Shown here: positions 34,822 through 44,073 of the stretch, piece by piece
How the letters are laid out: every line of letters begins with the position of its first letter
Position numbering within the stretch: the first letter of the stretch is position 1
Origin: Thermophilibacter immobilis
GTDB taxonomy: Bacteria > Actinomycetota > Coriobacteriia > Coriobacteriales > Atopobiaceae
Assembly (NCBI RefSeq): GCF_015277515.1
Contig: NZ_CP063767.1
Span: 2,074,770 to 2,138,769, forward strand
Reading direction: 5' to 3'
Length of the DNA stretch: 64,000 bases
Notes under the pieces: generated by a model
Databases searched by the model: none
Seen by the model: the letters and a program-made list of their open reading frames with translations, nothing else
What the model was told of the DNA's origin: nothing
Program-made: the position numbers and the translations under genes

Positions 34822-36555
34822 ATGGAGCGCCCTGCGAATGTCGTGCTGCTCTTTGCCGCAACGGCAGAGCGCCGCCGCGAGCTAAGAAGCGCGCTCGAGC
34901 GAGAAGCCCATCGGTGCCGGGAAGTCGGCAACCTGAGGGAGCTGGCCGACGCCTTGGGTCAAGGGCCCGATGACGTCGCGGCCGCTCTTGTTGACCTCTC
35001 GGATGCTTCCGGGAGCGGCTATGCCGCCCTCAAGGCGCTGAACACAAACGCTACGGGGAGAAGGATCCCCGCCGTAGCGCTTCTGGGCATCGGCGGCGGG
35101 AGGGCCCAGGGCAAGGCCCTCTCACTCGGAGCCCTTTCATGCGTCCAAGGTCCCTGCGATCCCAGGTCACTGCTTCATGCCCTCGACAACGTCATCCGTC
35201 TGTGTGGGGCACAGGCGCCCACCAAGGAGACGCAAGCAGGCTCAGCGGTGTCTCTCTCCAGCCGGGAGGAGTTTCTCGACCGGGCAACGCGAATGATCTC
35301 CGGTCACGAGCCAGGTCACTATGTGCTCTCCTATCTAAACATCCTCCGCTTCACCGCCCTGAACAAGCGCTACGGTGAGCGGCGGGGCGACGAGGTGCTT
35401 GCGCATGTGGCACGCAGCCTCGCGAGCTTTGCCGGGCCCCTCGACGCGGTCGGCTGCCACTATGTCTCCGATCGCTTCGTTTTGCTCTACCCCAGGGAAT
35501 GCCTGGACTCGAAAGGGCCGGATCTGTGCCGCGCGCAGGCAGAGAATCCACCCGGCCTGAGCCGAGGCATCAAGATCAACGTGGGTCGATGCGTCGCAGA
35601 CGACCCGTCTGTCTCCGTCAGAAGCCTTGTGAGCAGGGCCGCTCTCGCAGAGGAGTCCATTCGGTCCAGATATGACGCCTACGTCGCGACCTTTGACGAG
35701 TCGATGCGCAGCCGCTTGCTGTTCGAGCAGGAAATCGCATCCGAGATGTTCAGCGCCCTGCACGAGGGACAGTTCGAGATGTGGCTCCAGCCACAGTATG
35801 ACCACGCGACGGGAGTTCCCATCGGGGCCGAGGCGCTCGTTCGCTGGCATCGTCCCAAGAGTGCCCGGCTCGTGCTGGTTGAGGGCATCATTGATGACCA
35901 ATCGGCACTGTGGGGCCTTTCGAATTCGGACGCGATCATCAAGGACATCATTAACTCACAGCTCCCTGAAGGACCATTCTCTCGCCTTCATGCTGAGCGT
36001 ATCTACACGGGCGAGGCCACGCTTCTCGGAGATCTAGCCGATGTACTTCGATGGAACGTCACTGGCTCAGTCGGTGACGTCCGCGAGGAGGGGTATCGCG
36101 CGCTCCTCGAGTTCGGTTTGGTCCTAGTTCGCCGCAAGGGCCTCTCCATGGCCTTGGACACCAGACACTGCGATTCCCATCATTTTCGAGTGCGTTTCGG
36201 GAACGTTGTCGATTTTCTCGACCACACGTTGGCCGAGCGGGGCGGCCCAGTCAAGAACTATGAACTCTACCGGAAGGTAACGTTTGGGCGCGATTTGTTA
36301 GTGGAGGCAGACCCAGGACGCTTCACCAGCGCACCAGCCCAAAGCTACATTCAGTACGCCGTCGAGGACTTCGACACCATCGGGTTGCGTAACGATACGT
36401 GTGCCTATCTCGCCGACGCATTCTCCATCCTCAACGACACGGCAATCCGCATCGCCGGGAACCCTTATGCACGCATCGCACCTGACTCGGCCGAACTGCG
36501 CGATGAGTGGGTGAGGACCCTTACGAAGGTCACACAAGGTTGGGGAGCGCCCTAG
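34822..36555 (+). pseudogene. Degenerate REC-GGDEF-EAL gene cut and fused in frame to unrelated sequence
   Basis: A 577-codon frame made of two parts. Residues 1-130 resemble a receiver without the usual acidic pocket. Residues 148-285 are a GGDEF domain with RRGDEV at the active site (187-192), so probably inactive. Residues 300-345 begin an EAL domain (WLQPQYDHATG, GAEALVRWHRPK). From about residue 346 (nt 35,857) similarity stops. The remaining 230 residues show no c-di-GMP motif and no family I recognise. Either the gene is a deletion scar joining host and mobile-element DNA, or a novel fusion; I favour the scar. Confidence 0.65.
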
Positions 36556-36647
36556 AGGCGCGCCTATGCATCAGAAGCCGCCCGCCCCTCCCCTCAGTCC
36601 GCCAAGATCGATAGGGAGGAACGAGCTAAGCTAAAGGAAAGTTTAAC

Positions 36648-36848
36648 ATGAATGATTCCACCGTGGGTGTCACCGACACCCGAAACTCGCAGCTGCTCGG
36701 CCACGAGCGCTTGTTCGGCATACCCGACGTATGCCAACTCACTGGCTTCGGTAAGGCCACCGCGTCGAAGTTCATGAAGGAAAGCGGCCGTGCCATCCGT
36801 GTGCACGGCCGGCTCTTTCTCTTGCAGTCCAGCCTCTTCGCCTTCTTG
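36648..36848 (+). pseudogene. Small HTH (excisionase-like) gene interrupted by IS256 copy 1
   Basis: Sixty-seven codons precede the insertion. Residues 22-60 (LFGIPDVCQLTGFGKATASKFMKE ... HGRLFLL) resemble the winged-helix/MerR-type fold of excisionases and element DNA-binding proteins. Removing the IS and one target duplicate restores the frame through HEMEASDPCSL to TGA at 38347-38349, giving 78 residues. That restored stop overlaps the ATG of the next gene at 38337, which supports the reconstruction. AAGGAAAG precedes the ATG. Confidence 0.75.
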
Positions 36849-38305
36849 GGTAGTGTCGCGAATGTTGGTGTAAGGGGTTATCGCCCAGAATCGTTACGTG
36901 TGCATCATAGCAGTTCTACGCAGCCCTCCTCTTCTGCCCGGCTGACTCCATCGCCACCGCTATCAACCTTGTAGCCCTCTGCTTGTCCTCCTCGGTCGCT
37001 TCGATCGGCTCTGCCGGCTTGGGGTCCTCTTTCAACGCGGCCAGTGAATCAGGGGCAATGTAGCAGCGCGACGACCAGTCCTCGTCCATCTCGCAGCATA
37101 CGGCACCGATCAGGCGAATCAGTGATTTCGTCGATGGGAACACCTGCACGACGCGGCTACGGCGCTTGATCTCGCGGTTTGCCCGCTCCTGCACGTTGTC
37201 GGTGCGCAGACGACGTCTGTGCTCGACGGGGAAGTCCAGATGTGCAAGCGCGTCTACCTCGGCTTCTTCCAGCAGCTCCGCGGCTGCGGAGCCGGACCTG
37301 CCTATCTCGTCGATCGCCACATGGTAGGCCTCGCGCACCATGACCGGATCGCTTTCCCCGAAGACGGCCTGCATCGCCTTGCCCGCCATGGCACGCTGCA
37401 TCCTCGTCTTCAGCAGCGAGCAGACGTCGCGTTCCAGATGCACTATGCAACGCTGCCAGGTCGCGCCGGGGAAGCATTCGGACATCGCCTTCCTCAGGCC
37501 CTCGTGGGCGTCTGTCGTGACGCAACGCACGCCCTTGATTCCACGCGTGCGGAGGCCTTTGAGAAAGCCCTTCCAAGATGCATATGACTCGGTGTCGACG
37601 CAGTCGAATCCCACGAACCGGCGGATGCCATCCGCGCCGCAGCCTATGGCTGTGACGGCCGCCATCGAAGATGTGTGGGCGCCGTTTCGTGCCTTTATAT
37701 AAGTGGCGTCGATCCAGAGGTAGGGAAACTCGATGTCCTCGAAGGTCTGGTGCTGCAGGTCGGCCGCCTCCTCATCCAATGTCCCGCAGATGCGGCTGAC
37801 CTGGCTCGCGCTCATCTTGGCGACACCGAGCCTTGCTGCTACCTTCTCGACCTTCCTGGTCGAGACGCCTGTGGCATACATCTCCGCCACGGCCGCCACC
37901 ACGGCACGGTCCGTGCGGGAATAGCGCTCGATGACGTCATCGGGGAAGTAGCTCCCCATGCGCAGCTTGGGTATCCTCATCGTGATCTCGCCGACGCTGG
38001 TGACGAGCCTGCGCTCGCGGTAGCCGTTGCGGGAGTTGCCGTCTTCGCAGAGCATATCGGCCTGCGTGGCCATGACCTCGTTGACGAGCGTCTCCACGAG
38101 CGTTCTTCCCAACTCTCGCAGATCGATCATTCCGTCATCGTGCTTCGGCATCGCATCGGGTAAAGTATCCATTGCGGTCATCGCCTTTCCCTGAATCCGT
38201 TTTCTTGGTCGTCAGCAGATTCTAGACGATGGCCGTATTCTCGTATTCAGGCTATTCCAGCCCTCAACTCAAACTTTTCCTTACACCAACATTCGGCACG
38301 CAATC
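36849..38305 (-). mobile_element. IS256-family element, copy 1, with 8-bp target duplication
   Basis: A 1457-bp element ending in imperfect 27-bp inverted repeats (GGTAGTGTCGCGAATGTTGG... against GATTGCGTGCCGAATGTTGG..., 21 of 27 matching, the inner 16 identical). CCTTCTTG flanks it on both sides (36841-36848 and 38306-38313). It carries one leftward transposase gene. A second copy at 51733-53189 appears identical throughout. Confidence 0.93.
36916..38181 (-). CDS. IS256-family (mutator) transposase, copy 1
   Basis: A 421-residue transposase with the DDE residues in WIDATYIKAR, TTDAHEGLR and NVQERANREIKRR. The IS256 signature WQRCIVHLERDV is present, and the N-terminal helical DNA-binding region is intact (NGYRERRL, RIPKLRMGSYFP). 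The frame is intact, so the element may still be active. ATG 38181 follows GGGAAAGG; a second ATG three codons later is possible. Confidence 0.95.
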   Translation of the reverse strand: MTAMDTLPDAMPKHDDGMIDLRELGRTLVETLVNEVMATQADMLCEDGNSRNGYRERRLVTSVGEITMRIPKLRMGSYFPDDVIERYSRTDRAVVAAVAEMYATGVSTRKVEKVAARLGVAKMSASQVSRICGTLDEEAADLQHQTFEDIEFPYLWIDATYIKARNGAHTSSMAAVTAIGCGADGIRRFVGFDCVDTESYASWKGFLKGLRTRGIKGVRCVTTDAHEGLRKAMSECFPGATWQRCIVHLERDVCSLLKTRMQRAMAGKAMQAVFGESDPVMVREAYHVAIDEIGRSGSAAAELLEEAEVDALAHLDFPVEHRRRLRTDNVQERANREIKRRSRVVQVFPSTKSLIRLIGAVCCEMDEDWSSRCYIAPDSLAALKEDPKPAEPIEATEEDKQRATRLIAVAMESAGQKRRAA

Positions 38306-38336
38306 CCTTCTTGCACGAGATGGAGGCGAGCGACCC

Positions 38337-39197
38337 ATGCAGCCTCTGAAGACCATGGCCGAATGCCTAGACGAAACCGCGCGCTCCATCATCGATGCGA
38401 AGCCCATAGGCCACATTCACCACAGGCAGCTCGATAGGCTGCTCGGCGGCATAAGGCCGCATCTGATAATGGTTCCGGCAGCCCCCGGCGTCGGGAAGAC
38501 TACCTTCGTACATGAAATCGGCGACCACTGGGCCGCTTCCGGCCATCCCGTCGTTTTCTTCGAGGGCGAGCTATCCAAGCCCTCCTTGCTCGGAAAAAGC
38601 CTAACCCGCCTCACGAAGGGTGTGCTCACGACAACGGCAATGTTCAATAGCCCGCTTGATAGCGAGAGTCGCGCTCTCTTTAACGATGCTCTCAAGATCT
38701 ACCGCGAGTGCATCGCGCCCCGCCTGTTCATCTGCGACGGTCCCATTCAGTACAAGACCATGCGCGATGCCGTCGCCATTGCCGCAGACCGCTTTGGCGA
38801 GGCCCCGTTGGTCGTGTGCGACTACGCCCAGATTGTCTCACTCCCGCCCGAACTCCAGACGCTTGACGAGCGCGTTGGCCTCAAGCTGGTTGCCTCGCAG
38901 CTCCGCCTCATCGTCGACGAGCTTCAGTGCCCCCTCATCGCCATCTCATCAATTAATCGCACCAACTACGACAAGCAGGTCGCAGGCCTTGACTCCGTCG
39001 GCGGCTGTAGTGCCTTTGAGTATGGAGCCGACGTCATATGCGGCCTGTCAGTCGAGGGGAAAGGCTCCGAGCGTTTCGAGAACATGGAGAAACCGATTCG
39101 TCCCATAGTCGCCTCGGTGACGAAGAACCGCTACGGCCTCTGTGGGCATGTTGGTTTTACTTTCGACGCACCGCGTGCCACCTTCATTGAGCGTTAA
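38337..39197 (+). CDS. DnaB/RecA-like ATPase of a mobile element
   Basis: A 286-residue P-loop protein: Walker A APGVGKTTF near residue 50, Walker B LVVCDYAQIV near 160, and ISSINR near 205, following the DnaB C-terminal helicase layout. The DnaB N-terminal domain is missing. Such short DnaB-like proteins occur in integrative elements and phage, probably for element replication. Its ATG overlaps the stop of the reconstructed HTH gene, so the two were once coupled. IS copy 1 now separates it from its native promoter. Confidence 0.7.
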   Translation: MQPLKTMAECLDETARSIIDAKPIGHIHHRQLDRLLGGIRPHLIMVPAAPGVGKTTFVHEIGDHWAASGHPVVFFEGELSKPSLLGKSLTRLTKGVLTTTAMFNSPLDSESRALFNDALKIYRECIAPRLFICDGPIQYKTMRDAVAIAADRFGEAPLVVCDYAQIVSLPPELQTLDERVGLKLVASQLRLIVDELQCPLIAISSINRTNYDKQVAGLDSVGGCSAFEYGADVICGLSVEGKGSERFENMEKPIRPIVASVTKNRYGLCGHVGFTFDAPRATFIER

Positions 39198-39358
39198 CCA
39201 GGTCATCTGGGCAAACCTCTATCGCAGGTAGGGGTGAACAGTACTTGCCGCAACCCTACCTGCAAGAAGTAATCGATTGCACTGACCTCAACCTCATTCA
39301 AAGCATCTCGGCTGACGGGGCATCCGCATACCCTGCCGGCCAACCGATTGGAGTATCC

Positions 39359-39580
39359 ATGAACAAGTTCGAGACCATCAGCCGCATCCACCTCCATACC
39401 AAGCTCGCGGAGTTCGGGCTTGACCAGCCCCTCGATGAGCACGACCTTGCCCTGCAGCTGCTCAACACAGAGTTGCGCCTCGCAAAGACCGAGGAGGAGC
39501 TCAGAGTTATCGAAGAGGCCATCGACAGCCACGGCATCCGTATGGACTGGCCGAATACGGAGTACGAGCAGGAATTCTAA
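39359..39580 (+). CDS. Small acidic protein, mobile element
   Basis: Seventy-three residues, MNKFETISRIHLHTKLAEFG onward. It is largely helical with a heptad-like stretch (LALQLLNTELRLAKTEEELRVIEEA, about 30-54), suggesting a short coiled coil. TTGGAG precedes the ATG. It lies between the DnaB-like ATPase and the mobilization genes. I do not recognise a family. Confidence 0.5.
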   Translation: MNKFETISRIHLHTKLAEFGLDQPLDEHDLALQLLNTELRLAKTEEELRVIEEAIDSHGIRMDWPNTEYEQEF

Positions 39581-39587
39581 CACGAAG

Positions 39588-39620
39588 GCCGCTGCAGCCC
39601 AATGGTGGGTTGCAGCGGCC
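39588..39620. promoter_or_regulatory. Hairpin ahead of the mobilization genes: terminator or candidate oriT
   Basis: GGCCGCTGCAGCCCA and TGGGTTGCAGCGGCC pair with one G-U across three bases, followed by CATTTTGG and then the ribosome-binding site of the ribbon-helix-helix gene. The position directly upstream of a MobC/relaxase pair is where oriT is often found. A simple terminator is the alternative. Confidence 0.45.
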
Positions 39621-39634
39621 ATTTTGGAGGAGCC

Positions 39635-40099
39635 ATGAACGAGAAATCAAACGAGAAGGGACAGATCAAATCCATCAGGTTTGACGAGGAGACCTATCGC
39701 CGTATCAAAGCCTACGCAGCCGGGTCGGGCGTCACCGACAGCGCCGCCATCCGAGAGCTGGTCGTGAAGGGCCTCTCCGTGGATGGCCTGGGTCTCTACA
39801 GCACGGAGCTGGGCGAGTACCTGCGCACCACGATGAATGGGTGTCTCGCCAGCTTCGAGGAGGCACTGAGGCGCAGGAACGACGAGGCGGAGGATAGGCT
39901 GGCCCGCGTGACCAGCCGCTCCACCAAGGGGGCGCTCGTGGCCGCGCTCGTGGCCTGCGACCTCGCGAAGGGCCTCTTCGAGGGGTTGGCGGACGTGTCC
40001 GTGGAGGACGTGTACCGCGCCTACGCCAGGCAGGCCGGCGAACTGCAGGCCGGACGCTCGATCGATGAGGTGAAGGCCGATGCCCGCGCGGGGCGGTAG
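39635..40099 (+). CDS. Ribbon-helix-helix mobilization accessory protein (MobC-like)
   Basis: A 154-residue protein. The N-terminus IKSIRFDEETYRRIKAYA ... DSAAIRELVVKGL is a ribbon-helix-helix DNA-binding domain. The rest is helical. GGAGGAGCC precedes the ATG. Its 3' end overlaps the relaxase start by 20 bp. Such proteins bind oriT and help the relaxase nick. Confidence 0.7.
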   Translation: MNEKSNEKGQIKSIRFDEETYRRIKAYAAGSGVTDSAAIRELVVKGLSVDGLGLYSTELGEYLRTTMNGCLASFEEALRRRNDEAEDRLARVTSRSTKGALVAALVACDLAKGLFEGLADVSVEDVYRAYARQAGELQAGRSIDEVKADARAGR

Positions 40100-41438
40100 C
40101 GCCGTCATCGTGAACCATCGCGTCGCGCTGTCGGGTACCAAGGCGCGCGCTGCGGTGGTCAGCCACCGCGTCGAGTACGTCGCCACGAGGCCGGGCTGCG
40201 ACCGGTCGGCCACCGAGGCCGACCTCGCCCGCGCCCGCGAGCGCGAGGCCTTCGTGGGCTACCTCGGCTGCCGTCCGGGCTCGACGGCCCTCTTCGACGC
40301 CGACGGCGCGGTCTCGCTCGCCGAGGCGCGCCGCAGGCTCGATGCCTGCGGCGGCGCGGTCGTGTGCAGCGTCATCTCCGTGCGCCGAGAGGACTGCGAG
40401 CGCTTCGGCCTGGACACCAAGGAGGGCTGGCAGGCGTACGCCCGCGCCAACCTCACGCGCGAGTACGCCCGCATGATGGGCATACCTGAGTCGCGGGTGG
40501 GGTGGGTGGCAGCCCACCACCTCAACAGCGAGGCCAACCAGCACATACACGTGCTGGCGTTCGACAAGGCGGGGCGGTTCGACCGCCTCATGGCAAAGCC
40601 GGACCTCGAGCGCGCCCGGCGCGACCTCACGGAGGCCGCCGTCGCCCCGGAGGTCGCAAGGCTGGGGCTGGAGCGCGAGACCGCCCGCGAGCGGGTGGTC
40701 GAGATCCTGCGGAGCATGGACGGGGCCTCCCTCTCCCGTGGCGTGGAGCTGCCCCCGGAGGGTCGCGTCTCCTACGCGCACCTCCGGAGGTGGCACCCCG
40801 AGGCCACGCGCCAGGTGGAGTCCGCCGTGGGGCGGGCCGCCGAGGAGCGGCCCGAGCTTCGCGCGGCGCTCGACGCGCACGCAAGTGCGTGTGTCGGGCT
40901 GGCAGACCTCAGGGGACTCGGCGGTGCCGAGCGCGGGGCCTATCTCGCCAAGGCCGACGCCGACGTACGCGCCCGCGCGTGCAACGCGGCCCTCAGGGCG
41001 ATGTCGCCCGAGCGCCGGACGTCCCCGAGGCCCGCGCCCGAGGACGGTCCTGCGGCCACGAGGAGGCGCGAGCGGGCCGTGGGGCGCGAGCTTGCCGCGT
41101 GCATGGGCAAGCGCCAGACGGCGGAGGCCGTCGCCGCCGCGCGCGAGGGCCACCCCGTGCCCAAGTCCGCCGTGAGGGGATGTCCCTCGTTCGAGGCCTT
41201 GGGGCGGCACTCGCCCGCGCCCCTGGAGTCCGCGCTCTCGGGTGCGTCGCGCGCCTTCGCGAGCGCCATGCCCGACGGGCGGCGAGACCCCGACGAGGAG
41301 GCGAGGACGATGCTGCGCGCCCTGTCCCGCGTCGCCGTGCGCGCATTGCTGCGCGCCCCCGGCGCACTCGGCACCGCCGCGAGGGTGGCGGTCGCCGTGT
41401 CGCAGCCGATCAGGACGATCATGAGCATCTCGATGTGA
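40080..41438 (+). CDS. Putative relaxase (MobL/MobP-like)
   Basis: A 452-residue protein. The block HHLNSEANQHIHVLAFDKAGRF (around residues 147-168) gives a metal-binding histidine cluster (HH...HIHV) as in MobL/MobP-type relaxases. The first 120 residues include YVATRPGCDRS with a candidate catalytic tyrosine. The C-terminal half is Ala/Arg-rich and helical. It would nick oriT and lead the strand into a recipient. GAGGTGAAGG precedes the start inside the mobC-like gene. The exact Mob family needs a profile search. Confidence 0.65.
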   Translation: MPARGGSAVIVNHRVALSGTKARAAVVSHRVEYVATRPGCDRSATEADLARAREREAFVGYLGCRPGSTALFDADGAVSLAEARRRLDACGGAVVCSVISVRREDCERFGLDTKEGWQAYARANLTREYARMMGIPESRVGWVAAHHLNSEANQHIHVLAFDKAGRFDRLMAKPDLERARRDLTEAAVAPEVARLGLERETARERVVEILRSMDGASLSRGVELPPEGRVSYAHLRRWHPEATRQVESAVGRAAEERPELRAALDAHASACVGLADLRGLGGAERGAYLAKADADVRARACNAALRAMSPERRTSPRPAPEDGPAATRRRERAVGRELAACMGKRQTAEAVAAAREGHPVPKSAVRGCPSFEALGRHSPAPLESALSGASRAFASAMPDGRRDPDEEARTMLRALSRVAVRALLRAPGALGTAARVAVAVSQPIRTIMSISM

Positions 41439-41448
41439 GGAGTGGGAC

Positions 41449-43404
41449 ATGGGACACCAGAGGTCGAAGTCGTTCAACGAGCCCTTCGCGCCGCGCGCCC
41501 TGCGCGGGGGCACCGTCGCGCTGGCGCTCGCCGTCGCGGCGTGCGTGGCACTGGCGTGCTGGTGGCCGACGCTTCGGGCGGCGGTCTGGGACGCGATGGC
41601 GCCATTCTCGGGCGGCTCGGCCATGCTGGCGGATCTCGAGCCGCCGCAGGGCCTCGATGGAACAGGGTCCGGCCCCGAGGCCGCGCTCGCGGCAATCGGG
41701 CTGGACGGCACCGCCCTCGCCATGGGCTGCGCCGTCACCGTCGCGGCGTTCGCGGCCATGTGGGGTTGGAGCGAGCTCGCCGCGTGGCGCTCACTCCACG
41801 ACGGGACGTGGGTCGGGGGCTCGCGCTCCGGCGTGCGCACCCACGGCGACGCATGGCTCGAGAGCAGGCCATCGGCCCTCCGGCGCGCCACCTACGGCTG
41901 GGTGCCCGGAAAGGCGCCGGAGGGCGGCAACCTCGTGGTGGGTGAGCTGGGTAGCTCCGTCCGCCTCGTCGACGCCGTCCATGCCGCGCTCCTCGCCGGC
42001 AGCGGCGGAGGCAAGAGCCGCCGCGTCATCATCGAGACCCTGTGCGTGAACATGTGCTCTGGCAATTCGGTGATGGTCAACGACGTGAAGGGCGAGCTGC
42101 GTGCCTTCACCGAGGCCTGGGTGCGCTCAAGGGGCACACACGACGTCGTGGCCGTGAGGTTCGACGCGCCCGCCGGTTCGATGCGCTTCGACCCGCTGGC
42201 CCGCGCCGGGGAGGCCCTCGCCTCGGGCGGCGCGGGGGCGGCCACGCGCGAGCTTCGCGAGCTCGCCAGGTGCGTCGTTCCGCAGGCCCTCTCGGGGCAG
42301 CCCTTCTTCTCTGACGGCGCGCGCAACGTGTTCGTGGGCCTATGCCTGTTCGTCCTTTCGAACCCCGTGGTGCCGGACGAGTGCCGCAACCTCCGCACCG
42401 TGCAGGCGCTGCTCGCGCCGACGGACGGCTCCTCACCGGTCGAGCGCGTGGCCTCGCTGGCCGCATCGCTCGGGCCCGGCGACCCGGCGCTCCCCTTCCT
42501 TGCCGGGGTCTCCGGCGACGGGGGCGGAGGACAGGGCATCATCTCCACGCTCCAGAACTACCTCGTCGAGTTCGCGGACGAGGACGTCTCCCTCATGCTC
42601 CATGACAACGAGGTCGACCTCGCGGCGGCGGGCAGGCGCCCCACCGTCGTCTACGTCAGCTCGAGCTCGGCGACCGGCAACCGCGACCGCCTGGTCCAGG
42701 CCTTCTGGTCCCAGGCGCTCTCGGCCCTGCGCGTGGAGGCCGCCGTCCACGGCGGCCGGCTCCCCGTGAGGACCATGCTGCTGCTGGACGAGTTCGCGGC
42801 GATCGGCAAGATCGATAGGCTGCTCAGGGACCTGGGCGAGATACGCAGCGCGGGCCTGAGCGTCGTCTGCGCGTTCCAGAGCCTGAACCAGCTCGAGAGC
42901 CGTGCCGGCTACACCAAGGCCGAGGCCGAGACGGTCCTGGACCTCCTCGGCGACAAGGTGATCCTCTCGGTCGAGAACGTCGAGACGGCCAGGAAGCTCT
43001 CCGACTCCATGGGCACATACGGCGCAACGACCAGGAGCCAGAGCAGGAGCAGGGGCGCCAACACCTCGTCCGCCGGTTCCAGCGAATCGGTCATGCGGCG
43101 ACCCCTCATAAGCCCCGACGAGCTCATGAGGTGGACGGCCAAGGGCACGGGCGCGCTCGTCATGCGCGGCTCCGGGACGCTCGCTCTTCCCAGCCGCGAC
43201 GTCACCGAGACCTTCCTGGGCAGGGAGCTTGGCATGACGTCGCCGGAGGCCGAGAGGGCCATGATGGAGGCTGCCCTCGTCGACGGCGAGATTCGCAACG
43301 CCGAACTGCCACCGGTCTGGGACGGCACCGGAGCCGCCGCCATCGACGCCGACGAGGCCCCCAAGGCCAAGGCAAGCATCCCAAGTGTCCCCGTGGGTTT
43401 CTAA
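41449..43404 (+). CDS. VirD4/TraG-type coupling protein
   Basis: A 651-residue ATPase. Two N-terminal membrane helices (about 20-40 and 85-105) precede Walker A LLAGSGGGKSRR (about 180-191), NDVKGEL, and Walker B MLLLDEFAAIG (about 443-453) followed by CAFQSLNQL. These are T4CP signatures. It would bring the relaxase-DNA complex to a secretion channel. No other type IV secretion gene lies in the window, so transfer would rely on another element. GAGGAGTGGG precedes the ATG. Confidence 0.88.
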   Translation: MGHQRSKSFNEPFAPRALRGGTVALALAVAACVALACWWPTLRAAVWDAMAPFSGGSAMLADLEPPQGLDGTGSGPEAALAAIGLDGTALAMGCAVTVAAFAAMWGWSELAAWRSLHDGTWVGGSRSGVRTHGDAWLESRPSALRRATYGWVPGKAPEGGNLVVGELGSSVRLVDAVHAALLAGSGGGKSRRVIIETLCVNMCSGNSVMVNDVKGELRAFTEAWVRSRGTHDVVAVRFDAPAGSMRFDPLARAGEALASGGAGAATRELRELARCVVPQALSGQPFFSDGARNVFVGLCLFVLSNPVVPDECRNLRTVQALLAPTDGSSPVERVASLAASLGPGDPALPFLAGVSGDGGGGQGIISTLQNYLVEFADEDVSLMLHDNEVDLAAAGRRPTVVYVSSSSATGNRDRLVQAFWSQALSALRVEAAVHGGRLPVRTMLLLDEFAAIGKIDRLLRDLGEIRSAGLSVVCAFQSLNQLESRAGYTKAEAETVLDLLGDKVILSVENVETARKLSDSMGTYGATTRSQSRSRGANTSSAGSSESVMRRPLISPDELMRWTAKGTGALVMRGSGTLALPSRDVTETFLGRELGMTSPEAERAMMEAALVDGEIRNAELPPVWDGTGAAAIDADEAPKAKASIPSVPVGF

Positions 43405-43752
43405 GAACTTGCTACGCATGTGAGCTGCACAAGGGCAGAATCCGTAGCGGGATGCCGCCACGGCGTTTACATGGCACGAGGCGGCAACCTAGGGGGCTGA
43501 CCTGCCCTTCCGAACCCGGCGAGCCGGGTTGCGCCGCACGCTCGTAATGCCCTCTTATCCTGCGCTCCCCTTCCAAGCGTCCTTGGCGAGGAGGGGAGGC
43601 CCTTCCCCTCGGCACGCCGTCAGGTGTTCCTGGTGTGCCGAGGGGCGGCCGCGGGAGGGCTTGGCTGCGACCGTGGCCCGCGAGAAGAGACGACCGCCCA
43701 GGTTTCCCCGAGCGGTCGTCTCTTCGCTCCCAGCGGTTATGAGTATCTAGGG
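43405..43752. other. Non-coding gap with several hairpins after the coupling-protein gene
   Basis: No supported gene. It holds AACCCGGCGAGCCGGGTT near 43515, an 11-bp perfect stem at 43605-43645 (CCCCTCGGCAC / GTGCCGAGGGG), and a 14-bp perfect stem at 43684-43725. The mobilizable element may end here, but no attachment-site repeat was identified. Confidence 0.5.
43684..43725. terminator. Long hairpin next to the yraN remnant
   Basis: GAAGAGACGACCGC and GCGGTCGTCTCTTC pair perfectly around a 14-base loop, 27 bp past the stop of the leftward yraN-like frame. No T-run follows. Confidence 0.55.
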
Positions 43753-44073
43753 CTACTCCTCCCAGCTGTAGGCGCCGATGAGGTGGCGCAGGCGTGCGCA
43801 GCGCTCGCCGACGATGTTGAGGGCGATGACGTCCACGCGGACGCCCTCGGCCTCGGGATGCACCGCGAGCCAGAGCAGGGCGAGCCTGCGGCACCTGGCC
43901 TGCTCCGCCTTGTCGATGGCGAGCTCGGGCATAAGGTCGGAGCCCTCCCCGAGCCTGCGAGCGGTCTTCACGAGCACGAGGACGGGCGTGCCCTCGTCCT
44001 CGGCCACGACGTCGACCTCCCCCACGGCGCACCGCCAGTCGCGCTCGAGCGCAAGCAACCAAGTAAACAACAC
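43753..44073 (-). pseudogene. 5'-truncated YraN/UPF0102 nuclease-like gene
   Basis: The frame from residue about 10 reads RDWRCAVGEVDVVAEDEGTPVLVLVKTARRLGEG, matching the UPF0102 core (Glu-x-Asp-hydrophobic and VxVK), then a normal C-terminal end. The usual N-terminal helix (GRxGEDxAxxYL) is missing. Upstream sequence changes abruptly to A/T-rich DNA near 44,060, next to tRNA-Ala. It is therefore a broken backbone gene at the edge of foreign DNA. Confidence 0.7.

Noticed and set aside
34822-36555. A functional c-di-GMP synthase/phosphodiesterase
   Set aside because: GGDEF is degenerate (RGDEV) and the EAL domain ends just after its first motif, so neither activity is supported.
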